From the NCBI GenBank assembly GCA_045651205.1, contig JAZRSA010000020.1, positions 1-64,000 of the forward strand: a DNA stretch of 64,000 nt, in the 5' to 3' direction. Both the position numbers and the translations under genes were made by a program. Of the stretch, positions 51,702-61,440 are shown piece after piece (the stretch's first letter is position 1; every line of letters begins with the position of its first letter). The notes beneath the pieces were generated by a model, which was given only the letters and a program-made list of their open reading frames with translations, made no database searches and had not been told where the DNA came from. The stretch comes from UMGS1649 sp045651205 (GTDB lineage: Bacteria; Bacillota; Clostridia; TANB77; CAG-465).

Positions 51702-52193
51702 ATGCAAGCAAAACGTGGCGTTACAGTAGTAGCTTTAAGTATAGCAGTTGCAGTTATGGCCATATTAACTGCGGCGGCAATAGTTAATATAGATAATATT
51801 ATACCTACTGCAAGAAAATCTAAAATAGCGGAAGAATTTTCGGTAATAGAAGAAAAAGTTAAAGAATATTATTTAACACATGGGAATTATCCTGTTTTAA
51901 ATGATACAACATATACCAGAGCGGAAGTTGTGGCTTTAAATACTGTAGGAAAATCAGATGGATTATCTGCTGAAATAACAAAAAACGGGGATGATAGTAG
52001 TATATTTTTCTTGGTTGATTTAGAGAAGCTAAGAATAACTACATTTAAATATGGTAATAATGTTACGATAGATGATGTGTATATAGTAGCAGATTTGTCT
52101 GGAACTGTATATTATCCTAAGGGAGTAACGGTTAACAATCAATCAAAATTCTCTTCGAAATCGTTTGAAGATACAGCTAAGATTGAAGAATAA
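51702..52193 (+). CDS. Pilin-like protein
   Basis: About 163 residues from ATG 51702, which is well spaced from GGGAG; ATG 51696 is too close. The N-terminus AKRGVTVVALSIAVAVMAILTAAAIV is prepilin-like: basic, Gly, then a hydrophobic helix. It leads to a small extracellular domain with KIAEEFSVIEEKVKEYYLTHGNYP, the helix typical of type II pseudopilins and type IV pilins. The Glu at +5 is replaced by Val/Ala. No assembly ATPase is nearby. Monocistronic. Confidence 0.7.
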   Translation: MQAKRGVTVVALSIAVAVMAILTAAAIVNIDNIIPTARKSKIAEEFSVIEEKVKEYYLTHGNYPVLNDTTYTRAEVVALNTVGKSDGLSAEITKNGDDSSIFFLVDLEKLRITTFKYGNNVTIDDVYIVADLSGTVYYPKGVTVNNQSKFSSKSFEDTAKIEE

Positions 52194-52230
52194 AATAAGT
52201 TTATAGAATGTGTGAGATAGTGGAAAACTA

Positions 52231-52258
52231 TTGATTTTTTGAACAAATATAGTATAAT
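52231..52258 (+). promoter_or_regulatory. frr promoter
   Basis: TTGATT (52231-52236), 16-bp spacer, TATAAT (52253-52258). Confidence 0.72.
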
Positions 52259-52290
52259 AAACACATAGATTTTTGGAGGTAAGAAAGATT

Positions 52291-52839
52291 ATGGATTTAA
52301 GTATCTATGAAAATAAAATGAAAGAAAGAATCGACTATTTAAAAGAAGAATTAGGAAATATAAGAGCAGGTAGAGCAAACCCACAAATATTAAACAAAAT
52401 ATGTGTGGAATACTATGGGTCTTTAACACCACTTAACCAAGTGGCATCAATATCTGTTCCAGAACCAAGACAAATATTAATAGCACCATGGGATAAGAGC
52501 CTATTAAATGAAATAGCTAAAGCTATAACTAAAGCAGATATAGGAATCAATCCTCAAAACGATGGAACTGGTGTAAGATTAATATTCCCAGAATTAAATG
52601 AAGCAAGAAGAAAAGAAATAGCTAAAGATATAAGTAAAATGGGAGAAGAAACAAAAGTTGCAATCAGAAATATAAGAAGAGATGCAATTGATGATATTAA
52701 GAAAACAGGAAAAGAAGAAAGCATCAGTGAAGATGAAATTCGTTCTTTAGAAGAATCTGTACAAAAAATAACAGATAAACAAATAGAAATAGTATCTGGT
52801 GTTGTAGCGGAAAAAGAAAAAGAAATAATGGAAGTATAG
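52291..52839 (+). CDS. frr: Ribosome recycling factor
   Basis: 182 residues from ATG 52291, preceded by GGAGGT; the frame extends to TTG 52273 at the ribosome binding site. RRF signature GNIRAGRANPQILNKI and INPQNDGTGVRLIFPELNEARRKE are intact. It works with EF-G to split post-termination ribosomes. First in a run with cdsA and rseP. Confidence 0.96.
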   Translation: MDLSIYENKMKERIDYLKEELGNIRAGRANPQILNKICVEYYGSLTPLNQVASISVPEPRQILIAPWDKSLLNEIAKAITKADIGINPQNDGTGVRLIFPELNEARRKEIAKDISKMGEETKVAIRNIRRDAIDDIKKTGKEESISEDEIRSLEESVQKITDKQIEIVSGVVAEKEKEIMEV

Positions 52840-52850
52840 TAGGGGTTTTT

Positions 52851-53663
52851 ATGAAAAAAAGAATAGTTTCGGGCATAGTGTTTGTAGCATTATGGGTAGC
52901 GATTTTGTTAATAAACAACCCTATATTTGATACAACAATAGTTGCGTTGCTTGCGTTAATCGCAACACGTGAATACTATAAAGCGTTTAGAAACATTGGA
53001 TATAAACCTATATCTTGGATTGGATATGTTGGGTGTTTTGCAATATTTTTAATGGGCGGAATAATTCCCGAAGAATATAAAATGCTATTAATAAAAATAA
53101 TAGTACCGGTTGGCCTAATAAGCGCGTTTGCTTATATGGTTGTAGGAAATGTAAAAAGAACAATATTAGATGTAGCTATAACAATATTTGGCCTTCTATA
53201 TATTCCATGTTTATTTGCATTCCTAAAATTGATATTGGGGCTTAGAGAATACAGCAGATTTTATTTATTATATGTTCTATTTGGAGCATTTGTAAGTGAT
53301 ACATTTGCATTCTTAGTAGGTTCTAAATTTGGAAAAACAAAATTAGCTCCAGACATTAGTCCAAATAAAACTGTAGAAGGATCTATGGGAGGAATAATAG
53401 GTGTTGTAATTTCATTTATAATTATGACAGTAGTAGGTAATTTAAATGGAATACCAGGGGATATATTCTACTGGACAATGGTAGGTGTTGCGGCTGCAAT
53501 AGCTGGTCAATTTGGAGATTTAACAGCATCTGCAATAAAAAGATTTTGTAAAATTAAAGATTTTGGAAATATAATGCCAGGACATGGCGGAATATTAGAC
53601 AGATTTGATAGTTTAATGTTTGTTGCGCCAATCGTATATATTTTTATAACTTTATACGTATAA
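52851..53663 (+). CDS. cdsA: Phosphatidate cytidylyltransferase
   Basis: 270 residues, polytopic, with the CdsA signature around SPNKTVEGSMGGI and the C-terminal DFGNIMPGHGGILDRFDSLMF. Makes CDP-diacylglycerol. It follows frr by 11 nt; uppS, which normally lies between, is missing. Confidence 0.95.
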   Translation: MKKRIVSGIVFVALWVAILLINNPIFDTTIVALLALIATREYYKAFRNIGYKPISWIGYVGCFAIFLMGGIIPEEYKMLLIKIIVPVGLISAFAYMVVGNVKRTILDVAITIFGLLYIPCLFAFLKLILGLREYSRFYLLYVLFGAFVSDTFAFLVGSKFGKTKLAPDISPNKTVEGSMGGIIGVVISFIIMTVVGNLNGIPGDIFYWTMVGVAAAIAGQFGDLTASAIKRFCKIKDFGNIMPGHGGILDRFDSLMFVAPIVYIFITLYV

Positions 53664-53684
53664 TAGAAAAGAGGTATATGAATA

Positions 53685-54938
53685 ATGGCTTTAGTTTTAA
53701 CTATAATTAAACTAATAATAGTTTTAAGCGTAGTTGCTACTATCCATGAATTTGGGCACTTCCTTTTTGCTAAACTGTTCAAAATGACAGTAAATGAATT
53801 TAGCATAGGGTTTGGCCCAAAAATATTCTCTAAAGAATATAAAGGAACAAAATATTCTTTAAGATGGATATTGTTTGGTGGATATGTTGCAATAGAAGGC
53901 GAAGAAGGCGAATCTGAAGATAAAAACGCTTTTGCGAATAAACCATGTTGGCAAAGAATTATAGTTCTTGTTGCAGGAGTGTTATTTAATGTAATACTTG
54001 CGACAGTACTATTCTTAGGAACAAATATGGTATCACCAACATTTGGAACTAAAATATCTGGCATCTATGAAAATGGTGCCGCATATGTTGCAGGACTACG
54101 TGAAGGCGATGTAATAACAAAGATAGAAGATAAGGTAACACATATTTATCAAGATATAGCTTTATATAACAAAACAGATAAAACAGATGTAACAGTTGAA
54201 TATTTAAGAGAAGGTAAATCATATACAGCTCTTGTAAAAAATGCAGTTAAAAAAATTGGTTATATGGGCGTATACTTTGAATCTGCTAAATTAGATGAAC
54301 AAGGAAATGTACTTACATATGTGCAAGTAGTAGAACCAGGTATGCCTGCAGCGGGCAAGTTAAAAGCTGGCGATAAAATATTAAAAGTAAATGATAAAGA
54401 AACAATAATATCAACAGATGTAATATCTGAGATATCTGCCAATGCTGGTAAAGAAGTTAAGATAGTTGTGTTAAGAGATGGTAAAGAAGTAGAAGAAAAA
54501 GTAACTCCTGCTACAAAACTTTCTTTTGATTTAGGCTTATCAAATTTTGCAGAAGAAAAAACAACAATAAAAACAGCTTTCTATAAATCTTTATCAACAA
54601 TAACTCAAATAGTAGGTTCATATGTTGATTTGTTTATGGGAAAAGTTAAAGTAAATCAATTATCTGGAATAGTAGGAATAGGAGAAATGGTTTCTAGAAC
54701 TGAAGGAATTGTAGAGTTCTTAAGTATGATGGCTATGATTTCATTAGCAGTAGGAATCGCTAATATATTACCATTCCCACCACTTGATGGCGGAAAAATA
54801 GTTTTAGTGTTAATAGAGTGGATAACTAAGAAGAAAGTTCCAGAAAAAGTGGAATTAATACTAAGTTATATTGGCCTTGGATTATTACTAGCACTTACGG
54901 TGTTTGTAACGATTAACGATATAATAAGAGTAATATAA
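53685..54938 (+). CDS. rseP: Site-2 intramembrane metalloprotease RseP/RasP
   Basis: 417 residues. The zinc site is HEFGH in ATIHEFGHFLFAKL (about 22). Two PDZ-like domains follow (about 120-190 and 200-270), then NILPFPPLDGGKIV with the third metal ligand Asp and a final membrane helix. Cleaves anti-sigma factors and signal-peptide remnants. dxr and proS, its usual neighbours, are absent. Confidence 0.95.
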   Translation: MALVLTIIKLIIVLSVVATIHEFGHFLFAKLFKMTVNEFSIGFGPKIFSKEYKGTKYSLRWILFGGYVAIEGEEGESEDKNAFANKPCWQRIIVLVAGVLFNVILATVLFLGTNMVSPTFGTKISGIYENGAAYVAGLREGDVITKIEDKVTHIYQDIALYNKTDKTDVTVEYLREGKSYTALVKNAVKKIGYMGVYFESAKLDEQGNVLTYVQVVEPGMPAAGKLKAGDKILKVNDKETIISTDVISEISANAGKEVKIVVLRDGKEVEEKVTPATKLSFDLGLSNFAEEKTTIKTAFYKSLSTITQIVGSYVDLFMGKVKVNQLSGIVGIGEMVSRTEGIVEFLSMMAMISLAVGIANILPFPPLDGGKIVLVLIEWITKKKVPEKVELILSYIGLGLLLALTVFVTINDIIRVI

Positions 54939-54968
54939 AATTATACTAAAGAAGAATTTAATAATTAT

Positions 54969-55010
54969 AAAAACTCAAAATGTTAATATGATCACATTTT
55001 GGGTTTTTAT
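54969..55010 (+). terminator. Terminator of the frr-cdsA-rseP run
   Basis: Stem AAAAACTCAAAATGT / ACATTTTGGGTTTTT with a short loop and T-run. Confidence 0.75.
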
Positions 55011-55030
55011 ATATGTATATGGGGGAATAT

Positions 55031-58000
55031 ATGAAAAAGGTAAGCGAATTGTTTGCTCCTGCTATTATAGAAGGCAGTAGTATCAATGATTTGATGGTAC
55101 AAGAAGTTAAATTTTCTAAAAAAGCAAATGCTGCTATAATACATTTAGAAATAGATAGAAAGATAGAATTAAAAGACGTGCTTCTATTTGAAAACAGCGC
55201 AACTAAAGCGTTTTCTTTAAAAAGTTTTAAGGTTATTCCAATGCTTAAAGAAAAATTAGAAGTAGAAGATGAAGATATATCTAAAGTTCTAGAGTATCTA
55301 AAGGTGGCAAGACCTTATGTTACAAATGTATTAGAAATAGCGAATTTGGAATATGTAAAAGAAACAAATAAAGTAACAATAGAATTAAAGGTTCCAAACT
55401 CTAATTTCTTGAAGTTACAAAAAACGGAAGAATTTTTAAATGAGATTGTAGCTCAGTATTATGGTAAAAATATTGAGTTCGAATTTTGCGACTCAAATAC
55501 AGCAAAAGCGGATTTTGCAGCAACACATAAAGAAGAAAGAATGATTGCACCACCGCCTATAGAAAAGCCTAAAGAATCTAAACCGCCAGCACAATCTGGA
55601 CAACCATTTAAAGCTGCAAGTGCGCCACAACAATCACAAGGAAATGGTGCGCCACCTTCATTCTTTAAGCCTAAGGAAGAGAAGCAAGAAGGACCAAAGC
55701 CTGAAAACGTAATAATGGGTAAAGATATCTCAAATGCTAAGGTAGATAAGATTGAAGATATAAATCAAGACATGGAAAATGCTTGTATAGAAGGAAAAAT
55801 TGAGGCGTTTGAAGCTAAGACAACTAAGACAGGTAAAGAAATGTTTTCACTAGAAGTAAGTGATGAAACTAGTACAATAGCTGTAAAAATATTTGCTGAT
55901 CCTAAAAGAATAGATGTTGGTGAATTAACAGGTAGACTTAAGGTTGGTAAATATATAAAAGCTGATGGAAAACCACAATATGATATGTTTGCTAAAGATA
56001 TATCAATAATTCTTAGAAATATAGTAGATGGTAAGAAGCCACCTGAAAGAAAAGATGAAGCAGAGGTTAAGAGAGTAGAATTACATCTACATACTCAAAT
56101 GAGTTCTATGGATGGTGTAAGTTCAGCAACGGACCTTGTAAAACAAGCAATTAAATGGGGGCATAAAGCAATAGCAATAACAGACCATGGTGTTGCACAA
56201 AGTTTCCCAGAAGCAAATCTTGCAGCATTTAACTATGCCGAAAAGAAGTTTGATATAAAAGTACTATATGGTACAGAAGGATATCTAGTACCAGATGTGG
56301 CGCCAGTGTTTGAAGCGCCAACTACATATACTGTTTTTGATATAGAAACAACAGGTTTTACACCTGGAAGTGATGCGATAACAGAAATAGCAGCAGTTAA
56401 AGTAAAAGATGGCCAAGCTATAGATGAGTTCTCTACATTTGTAAATCCAGAAAGAAGTATACCTAAAGAAGTACAAGAATTAACTCATATAACACCAGAT
56501 ATGGTAAAAGATGCACCAAAGATAGAAGAAGCACTAAAAGGATTCTTAGATTTTGCGGAAGGTACAGTAATAGTAGCACATAACGCAAAATTTGACACAT
56601 CGTTTATAAACTACTATGCAGATAAATGCGGATATAAAAAGCCGGAATTTGCAATAGATACTTTAGCAATAGCTAGAGAAATGTTTGAAGGATATGAAAA
56701 TCATAAACTTGGAACAATAGCAGCAAACTTAAATATTGAATTAGAAAATGCACATAGAGCAATAAACGATGCTAGAGCAACAGCAAAAGTGTTTATAAAA
56801 ATGTGTGAAGTTCTAGAAGAACGTGGTATGAAATTAAACGAATATGTTCAAACTGAATATATAGAAGATAAGAGAAACTTTACGCCATATCATATAATAA
56901 TATTTGCTAAAAACTATGTGGGCCTTAAGAATCTATACAAATTAATTTCATTTGCACATATTAGATATTTCCACAAGAAACCAAGATTATCTAGATCATT
57001 AATTAACAGATATAGAGAAGGATTAATAATCGGTTCTGCTTGTGAAAGAGGAGAGTTATATCAAGCTGTTCTAGAAAATAGAATGGAAGAAGCGCGTGAA
57101 ATTGCTAAGTATTATGATTATCTAGAAGTACAACCGATAGGTAACAATGAATTCTATATACGTAACGGTACAGTTAAAGATGAAAAAGAATTACAAGAAA
57201 TAAATAAAAAGATAATAGCATTAGGCCATGAGTTAAACATACCTGTTGTTGCAACAGGAGATGTTCACTTTATGAATCAACAAGACGAGCTATATAGAAG
57301 AATAATAATGGCTGGCCAAGGCTATGATGACGCTGATGAACAAGCACCACTTTATTTAAGAACAACAAATGAAATGCTTAAAGAATTTGATTATTTAGAT
57401 GAAGCGACTGCAAGAGAAATAGTAATAGAAAATACTAATAAAATTGCAGACATGTTTGAAGAAATAAAGCCAGTTGTTGATGGAACATACAACCCAGTAA
57501 TTGATGGTTCGGACGAAGAAATAGAAAGACTTACTTATGAAAAAGCAAGGTCGATTTATGGTGATCCATTACCAGAAATAGTTGAAGCTAGAATTAAAAA
57601 AGAGCTTAACTCAATAATAACTAATGGATTCTCCGTAATGTATATAATTGCACAAAAGCTAGTTAAAAAATCCAATGATGATGGATATCTAGTTGGTTCC
57701 AGAGGTTCAGTTGGATCGTCTTTTGTAGCAACAATGTCTGGTATAACAGAGGTAAATCCATTACCACCACACTATGTGTGTCCACATTGTAAATATAGTG
57801 AATTCCCACCAGTTACAGTTACAACTGGAGTAGATATGGAAGATAAAGATTGCCCTAAATGTGGTAATAGAATGAAGAAAGATGGAATGGATATTCCATT
57901 CGAAACATTCCTTGGTTTTAAAGGGGACAAGGTTCCGGATATTGACCTTAACTTCTCTGGAGATTACCAAGCTAAAGCACACGCGTATACTGAAGTGTTA

Positions 58001-59371
58001 TTTGGTAAGTATAAAACATTTAGAGCAGGAACAATATCTACCCTTGCAGAAAAGACAGCATATGGATTTGTTAAGAAATATTATGAAGGTAAAAATCAAT
58101 ATGTAAGAGTACCTGAAATAAATAGAGTGTCTAGAATGTGTACAGGTATTAAAAGAACTACAGGTCAACACCCTGGAGGTATTATAGTTGTACCAAGAGA
58201 TAAAGAAATTTATGATTTCTGTCCTGTACAAAGACCAGCGGATGATCCGACATCAAGTACAATAACAACACATTTCGACTTCCACTCAATCCATGATAAC
58301 CTTCTAAAGTTAGATATACTAGGACACGATGATCCTACGGTTATTAGAATGTTAGAGGATTTGACGGGAATTGATGCAAAAACAATACCGTTAGATGAGC
58401 CAAAAGTAATGTCGCTATTTAGCTCAACTGAAGCACTTGGAATAACAGAGGAACAAGAGCGTTCTAAAGTTGCAACTTATGCAATACCTGAGTTTGGTAC
58501 TAAGTTTGTTAGACAAATGCTACTGGATACAAAACCAACAACGTTTGGAGAACTAGTTAGAATTTCAGGACTTTCACACGGTACGGACGTTTGGCTAAAC
58601 AATGCACAAAGCTTAATAGAGCAAGGAATAACGACACTTAAAGAGGCAATATGTACTCGTGATGACATCATGATTTATTTAATACAAAAAGGTCTTGATC
58701 CATCTCTTGCGTTCAAGATAATGGAGATAACAAGAAAAGGTAAAGCTAAAAAAGATCTTACAGAAGAAATGAAAGAGAAGATGAGAGAGTGCGATGTGCC
58801 AGAATGGTATATTGATTCGTGTTTAAAGATTAAGTACATGTTCCCTAAAGCCCATGCTTGTGCCTATGTTATGATGGCATATAGAATAGCATACTTTAAG
58901 GTATATTATCCAAAAGCGTTCTATGCAACTTATTTAACAGTTAGAGCGGATGCTTTTAACGCAGACGTAATGTGTACAAATAAACAAAAAGTTAAAGAGG
59001 CGATGAAAACAATTGAGTCTAATCCAGAAGCAAGTAATGTTGAAAAGGATATGGTTACAGTACTTGAAGTTGTAAACGAAATGATGGAAAGAGGAATAGA
59101 CTTCTTACCAATAGATTTATATAAATCTGATGCAACTAAATTCTTGGTAGAAGAAGATGGAATTAGACCGCCGCTTTCAGCAATACCTACTTTTGGCACA
59201 GTCAACGCTAAGAATATTGCTGAAGCAAGAAATGACGGTAAATTCTCATCTAAGGAAAATCTTGTGTCACGTGCGAAAATTGGTAAGTCTGCGCTAGAAC
59301 TTTTAGATAAATATGGCTGTACAAAAGGAATGCCTAATTCATCTCAAGTTTCATTATTTGATGAATTTTAA
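55031..59371 (+). CDS. polC: DNA polymerase III alpha subunit, PolC type
   Basis: About 1446 residues from ATG 55031, preceded by GGGGGA. Order: N-terminal domain, low-complexity Pro/Gln linker (about 180-225), OB fold (about 250-330), PHP domain (VELHLHTQMSSMDG at about 349) split by a DEDDh exonuclease (FDIETTGF at about 435, HNAKFDTSF, HRAINDARAT). Next come the PolC zinc finger (CPHCKYSEFPP..CPKCGN) and the catalytic palm (PDIDLNFSGDYQ at about 970). This is the main replicative polymerase of low-GC Gram-positives. Confidence 0.97.
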   Translation: MKKVSELFAPAIIEGSSINDLMVQEVKFSKKANAAIIHLEIDRKIELKDVLLFENSATKAFSLKSFKVIPMLKEKLEVEDEDISKVLEYLKVARPYVTNVLEIANLEYVKETNKVTIELKVPNSNFLKLQKTEEFLNEIVAQYYGKNIEFEFCDSNTAKADFAATHKEERMIAPPPIEKPKESKPPAQSGQPFKAASAPQQSQGNGAPPSFFKPKEEKQEGPKPENVIMGKDISNAKVDKIEDINQDMENACIEGKIEAFEAKTTKTGKEMFSLEVSDETSTIAVKIFADPKRIDVGELTGRLKVGKYIKADGKPQYDMFAKDISIILRNIVDGKKPPERKDEAEVKRVELHLHTQMSSMDGVSSATDLVKQAIKWGHKAIAITDHGVAQSFPEANLAAFNYAEKKFDIKVLYGTEGYLVPDVAPVFEAPTTYTVFDIETTGFTPGSDAITEIAAVKVKDGQAIDEFSTFVNPERSIPKEVQELTHITPDMVKDAPKIEEALKGFLDFAEGTVIVAHNAKFDTSFINYYADKCGYKKPEFAIDTLAIAREMFEGYENHKLGTIAANLNIELENAHRAINDARATAKVFIKMCEVLEERGMKLNEYVQTEYIEDKRNFTPYHIIIFAKNYVGLKNLYKLISFAHIRYFHKKPRLSRSLINRYREGLIIGSACERGELYQAVLENRMEEAREIAKYYDYLEVQPIGNNEFYIRNGTVKDEKELQEINKKIIALGHELNIPVVATGDVHFMNQQDELYRRIIMAGQGYDDADEQAPLYLRTTNEMLKEFDYLDEATAREIVIENTNKIADMFEEIKPVVDGTYNPVIDGSDEEIERLTYEKARSIYGDPLPEIVEARIKKELNSIITNGFSVMYIIAQKLVKKSNDDGYLVGSRGSVGSSFVATMSGITEVNPLPPHYVCPHCKYSEFPPVTVTTGVDMEDKDCPKCGNRMKKDGMDIPFETFLGFKGDKVPDIDLNFSGDYQAKAHAYTEVLFGKYKTFRAGTISTLAEKTAYGFVKKYYEGKNQYVRVPEINRVSRMCTGIKRTTGQHPGGIIVVPRDKEIYDFCPVQRPADDPTSSTITTHFDFHSIHDNLLKLDILGHDDPTVIRMLEDLTGIDAKTIPLDEPKVMSLFSSTEALGITEEQERSKVATYAIPEFGTKFVRQMLLDTKPTTFGELVRISGLSHGTDVWLNNAQSLIEQGITTLKEAICTRDDIMIYLIQKGLDPSLAFKIMEITRKGKAKKDLTEEMKEKMRECDVPEWYIDSCLKIKYMFPKAHACAYVMMAYRIAYFKVYYPKAFYATYLTVRADAFNADVMCTNKQKVKEAMKTIESNPEASNVEKDMVTVLEVVNEMMERGIDFLPIDLYKSDATKFLVEEDGIRPPLSAIPTFGTVNAKNIAEARNDGKFSSKENLVSRAKIGKSALELLDKYGCTKGMPNSSQVSLFDEF

Positions 59372-59378
59372 AAATATA

Positions 59379-59407
59379 TTGAAAAGAGAAAATGGATAGT
59401 ATATAAT
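59379..59407 (+). promoter_or_regulatory. hpf promoter
   Basis: TTGAAA (59379-59384), 17-bp spacer, TATAAT (59402-59407). Confidence 0.8.
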
Positions 59408-59429
59408 AATTACGAGGAGTTGATTATAT

Positions 59430-59771
59430 ATGAAATTAGATTTAAATGGAATGGGCATTGAAGTAACAGATGGTATCAGAGAATATGCTGAAAAAAGAGT
59501 AAGTAAATTAGACAAATTCTTTGATAACGACACAATTGCACACGTTACATTCGCAGCAAAAAAGGAGAAACAATACGTGAGTCTTCGTGTAGAAGCTAAA
59601 GGCAAAACTTATATGGCAGAAGAACCAACTCATGACGTTTATGCTGGTATTGACCTTGTAATGGATAAAATTTTAGGTCAAATAAGAAAACAAAAAACTA
59701 AAATATTAAATAAAAGAACTGAAAAGAATGTAAATATGGGTGTTACTGAAGAAGACCTAGATGCAGAATAA
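59430..59771 (+). CDS. hpf: Ribosome hibernation promoting factor, short form
   Basis: 113 residues covering only the S30AE/YfiA domain (GMGIEVTDGIREYAEKRVSKLDKFF, VSLRVEAKGKTYMAEEPTHDVYAGIDLVMDKI), which binds the decoding centre. The C-terminal dimerisation domain found in long HPF of most Firmicutes is missing; a stop follows VTEEDLDAE. GAGG ribosome binding site. Own promoter and terminator. Confidence 0.92.
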   Translation: MKLDLNGMGIEVTDGIREYAEKRVSKLDKFFDNDTIAHVTFAAKKEKQYVSLRVEAKGKTYMAEEPTHDVYAGIDLVMDKILGQIRKQKTKILNKRTEKNVNMGVTEEDLDAE

Positions 59772-59782
59772 AATTAAATATG

Positions 59783-59811
59783 AAAAAGAGAGGATTATTC
59801 CTCTCTTTTTG
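59783..59811. terminator. Bidirectional terminator
   Basis: Stem AAAAAGAGAGGA / TCCTCTCTTTTT with a TTAT loop. It serves hpf and the convergent antiporter gene. Confidence 0.9.
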
Positions 59812-59832
59812 TTTATATATTTATTTGATGTT

Positions 59833-60894
59833 TTAACGTCTATATAGTACATATACAATGTAACATGTATATATAGCTAAAAGTGTAAATCCTTCCATTG
59901 CAGAAACTTCTGGTTTCTTTTTCGTAAATAGCCTCATTACAAGGCAGACTATAAAGAAAATTCCAGCATCAATTGCAAGAGATGGTGTAGATACTCTAAT
60001 AGGATTAATTAATGCAGAAGTACCTATTACAAATAATGTATTGAACATATTGCTACCAACTAAATTACCGATTGCTATATTTAATCTGTTTTTCTTAATA
60101 GCTGCAAATGATGTGCTTATTTCCGGTAACGAAGTACCGACTGCAATTATTGAAATTGAAATTAGGGTTTCGCTTACATTAAAATGTCTTGCTATAACAA
60201 CTGCGTTATTTACTACAAGTTCGGCTCCAATATATACAATGATTATACAAATCAGTATTAATACTAGTTCTTTCATTAGTTTTTTTATGTCTTTCATAGA
60301 GAAAACCTTATCGTTTTCAGCATTATGATTTTGAGTTGGAGTGTAAGCAGATTTTTGTAGAACTACTTTTTTTGCTTTAGCATCCCTATATTTTTTTTCG
60401 CGTTGATCTCTTAAATATTCGCCAAATTCATATAAAGTGTAATACATAAATATAGTAAAGAATAATAAAAGTATAATACCATCTGTTCTAGTAATTGCAT
60501 TGTGAGTTGCTTCTGGATCGGCTATGTCGATTAGTAATACGAAAAGGACGGCACTAGAGATTAAGCTCATATTCATATCTTTTCTTATAGTTTGTCTTAA
60601 AAGTTTTAATGGATTGGTTACAAAAATTAGTCCGAGTATACAGCACATATTAAATAGATTGGTTCCTATGATATTACCTAATAGAAAATCCGAACTGTTT
60701 TTTGCTGAAGCTGTAATAGATAGTAGTAATTCTGGCAAACTTGTACCGATACATACAATGGTAAGACCGATTACAACTTCACTCATTTTAAACATTTTAC
60801 CTATTTTTGTTCCTACGTCCACAAAAGCATCAGAACCTTTAATTAGTAGGAATAAGCCAACAATCATTAAAACAATGGCTAGAAATATATCCAT
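59833..60894 (-). CDS. Calcium/sodium (cation) antiporter, CaCA family
   Basis: 353 residues with two inverted alpha-repeat motifs: GTSLPELLLSITA-SDFLLGNIIGTNLFN and GTSLPEISTSFAAIKKNRLNIAIGNLVGSNMFN, which form the cation site of the YrbG-like family. About ten membrane segments, with a basic cytoplasmic loop (about 165-205) between halves. Likely exports Ca2+ in exchange for Na+ or H+. AGGAG ribosome binding site. Confidence 0.93.
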   Translation of the reverse strand: MDIFLAIVLMIVGLFLLIKGSDAFVDVGTKIGKMFKMSEVVIGLTIVCIGTSLPELLLSITASAKNSSDFLLGNIIGTNLFNMCCILGLIFVTNPLKLLRQTIRKDMNMSLISSAVLFVLLIDIADPEATHNAITRTDGIILLLFFTIFMYYTLYEFGEYLRDQREKKYRDAKAKKVVLQKSAYTPTQNHNAENDKVFSMKDIKKLMKELVLILICIIIVYIGAELVVNNAVVIARHFNVSETLISISIIAVGTSLPEISTSFAAIKKNRLNIAIGNLVGSNMFNTLFVIGTSALINPIRVSTPSLAIDAGIFFIVCLVMRLFTKKKPEVSAMEGFTLLAIYTCYIVYVLYRR

Positions 60895-60922
60895 TTGTTT
60901 TTCTCCTTTGTTTAATATAGTG

Positions 60923-60952
60923 AGTATATCATAAAAAACAAGAAAATAACAA
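60923..60952 (-). promoter_or_regulatory. Promoter of the antiporter gene
   Basis: Minus strand TTGTTA (60947-60952), 18-bp spacer with extended -10 TG, TATACT (60923-60928). Confidence 0.55.
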
Positions 60953-60976
60953 GACTAAAATTTAGTTAAATAATGC

Positions 60977-61006
60977 AAAAAGTGCAGAAAAAATCTGCAC
61001 TTTTTT
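60977..61006. terminator. Terminator of the SASP gene
   Basis: Stem AAAAGTGCAGA / TCTGCACTTTT with an all-A loop. Read on the minus strand it lies 3' of the SASP gene. Confidence 0.82.
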
Positions 61007-61030
61007 GAAAATAATAAGAATTTAATAAAA

Positions 61031-61219
61031 TTACATATTAGATTCAGCCTTTTCTATAAGTTTTTTAACCATTCTTCCACCTATAGAACCAGCTTGTTTA
61101 GAAGTTAAATCACCGTTATAACCTTGTTTTAAGTTAACACCGATTTCACTAGCAACTTCGTATTTCATTTTTTCTAAACCTGCTTTTGCGTTTGGGTTTA
61201 CATATGAATTACTTGCCAT
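61031..61219 (-). CDS. Alpha/beta-type small acid-soluble spore protein
   Basis: 62 residues with the family features: KMKYEVASEIGV containing the GPR protease site (Glu-Ile/Val-Ala/Ser-type), and NGDLTSKQAGSIGGRMVKKLIE near the C-terminus. It coats spore DNA. AGGAGGTG precedes the ATG. No sigma-A promoter is obvious, consistent with forespore (sigma-G) expression, though I could not find a clear sigma-G site either. Confidence 0.96.
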   Translation of the reverse strand: MASNSYVNPNAKAGLEKMKYEVASEIGVNLKQGYNGDLTSKQAGSIGGRMVKKLIEKAESNM

Positions 61220-61378
61220 AAAGTTTCACCTCCTATTTTCTTTTTGCAAAACTATAATTTGTTTTACACTAATAATTTGTGAAATAAACAGCAAAAAATA
61301 CAGGAAATTTGTGGTAAAACAGCAATAAAAAATCATAAAAAAATTAATTAAAAAAGTGCTTGAATACTGCTAGTTTGA

Positions 61379-61407
61379 TTGACTTTTTATGTAAAGTGTG
61401 TTAAAAT
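61379..61407 (+). promoter_or_regulatory. Promoter of the repeat surface protein
   Basis: TTGACT (61379-61384), 17-bp spacer, TAAAAT (61402-61407). Confidence 0.75.
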
Positions 61408-61440
61408 ACTTGATATATAATGCAATATTGGAGGTAAAGG

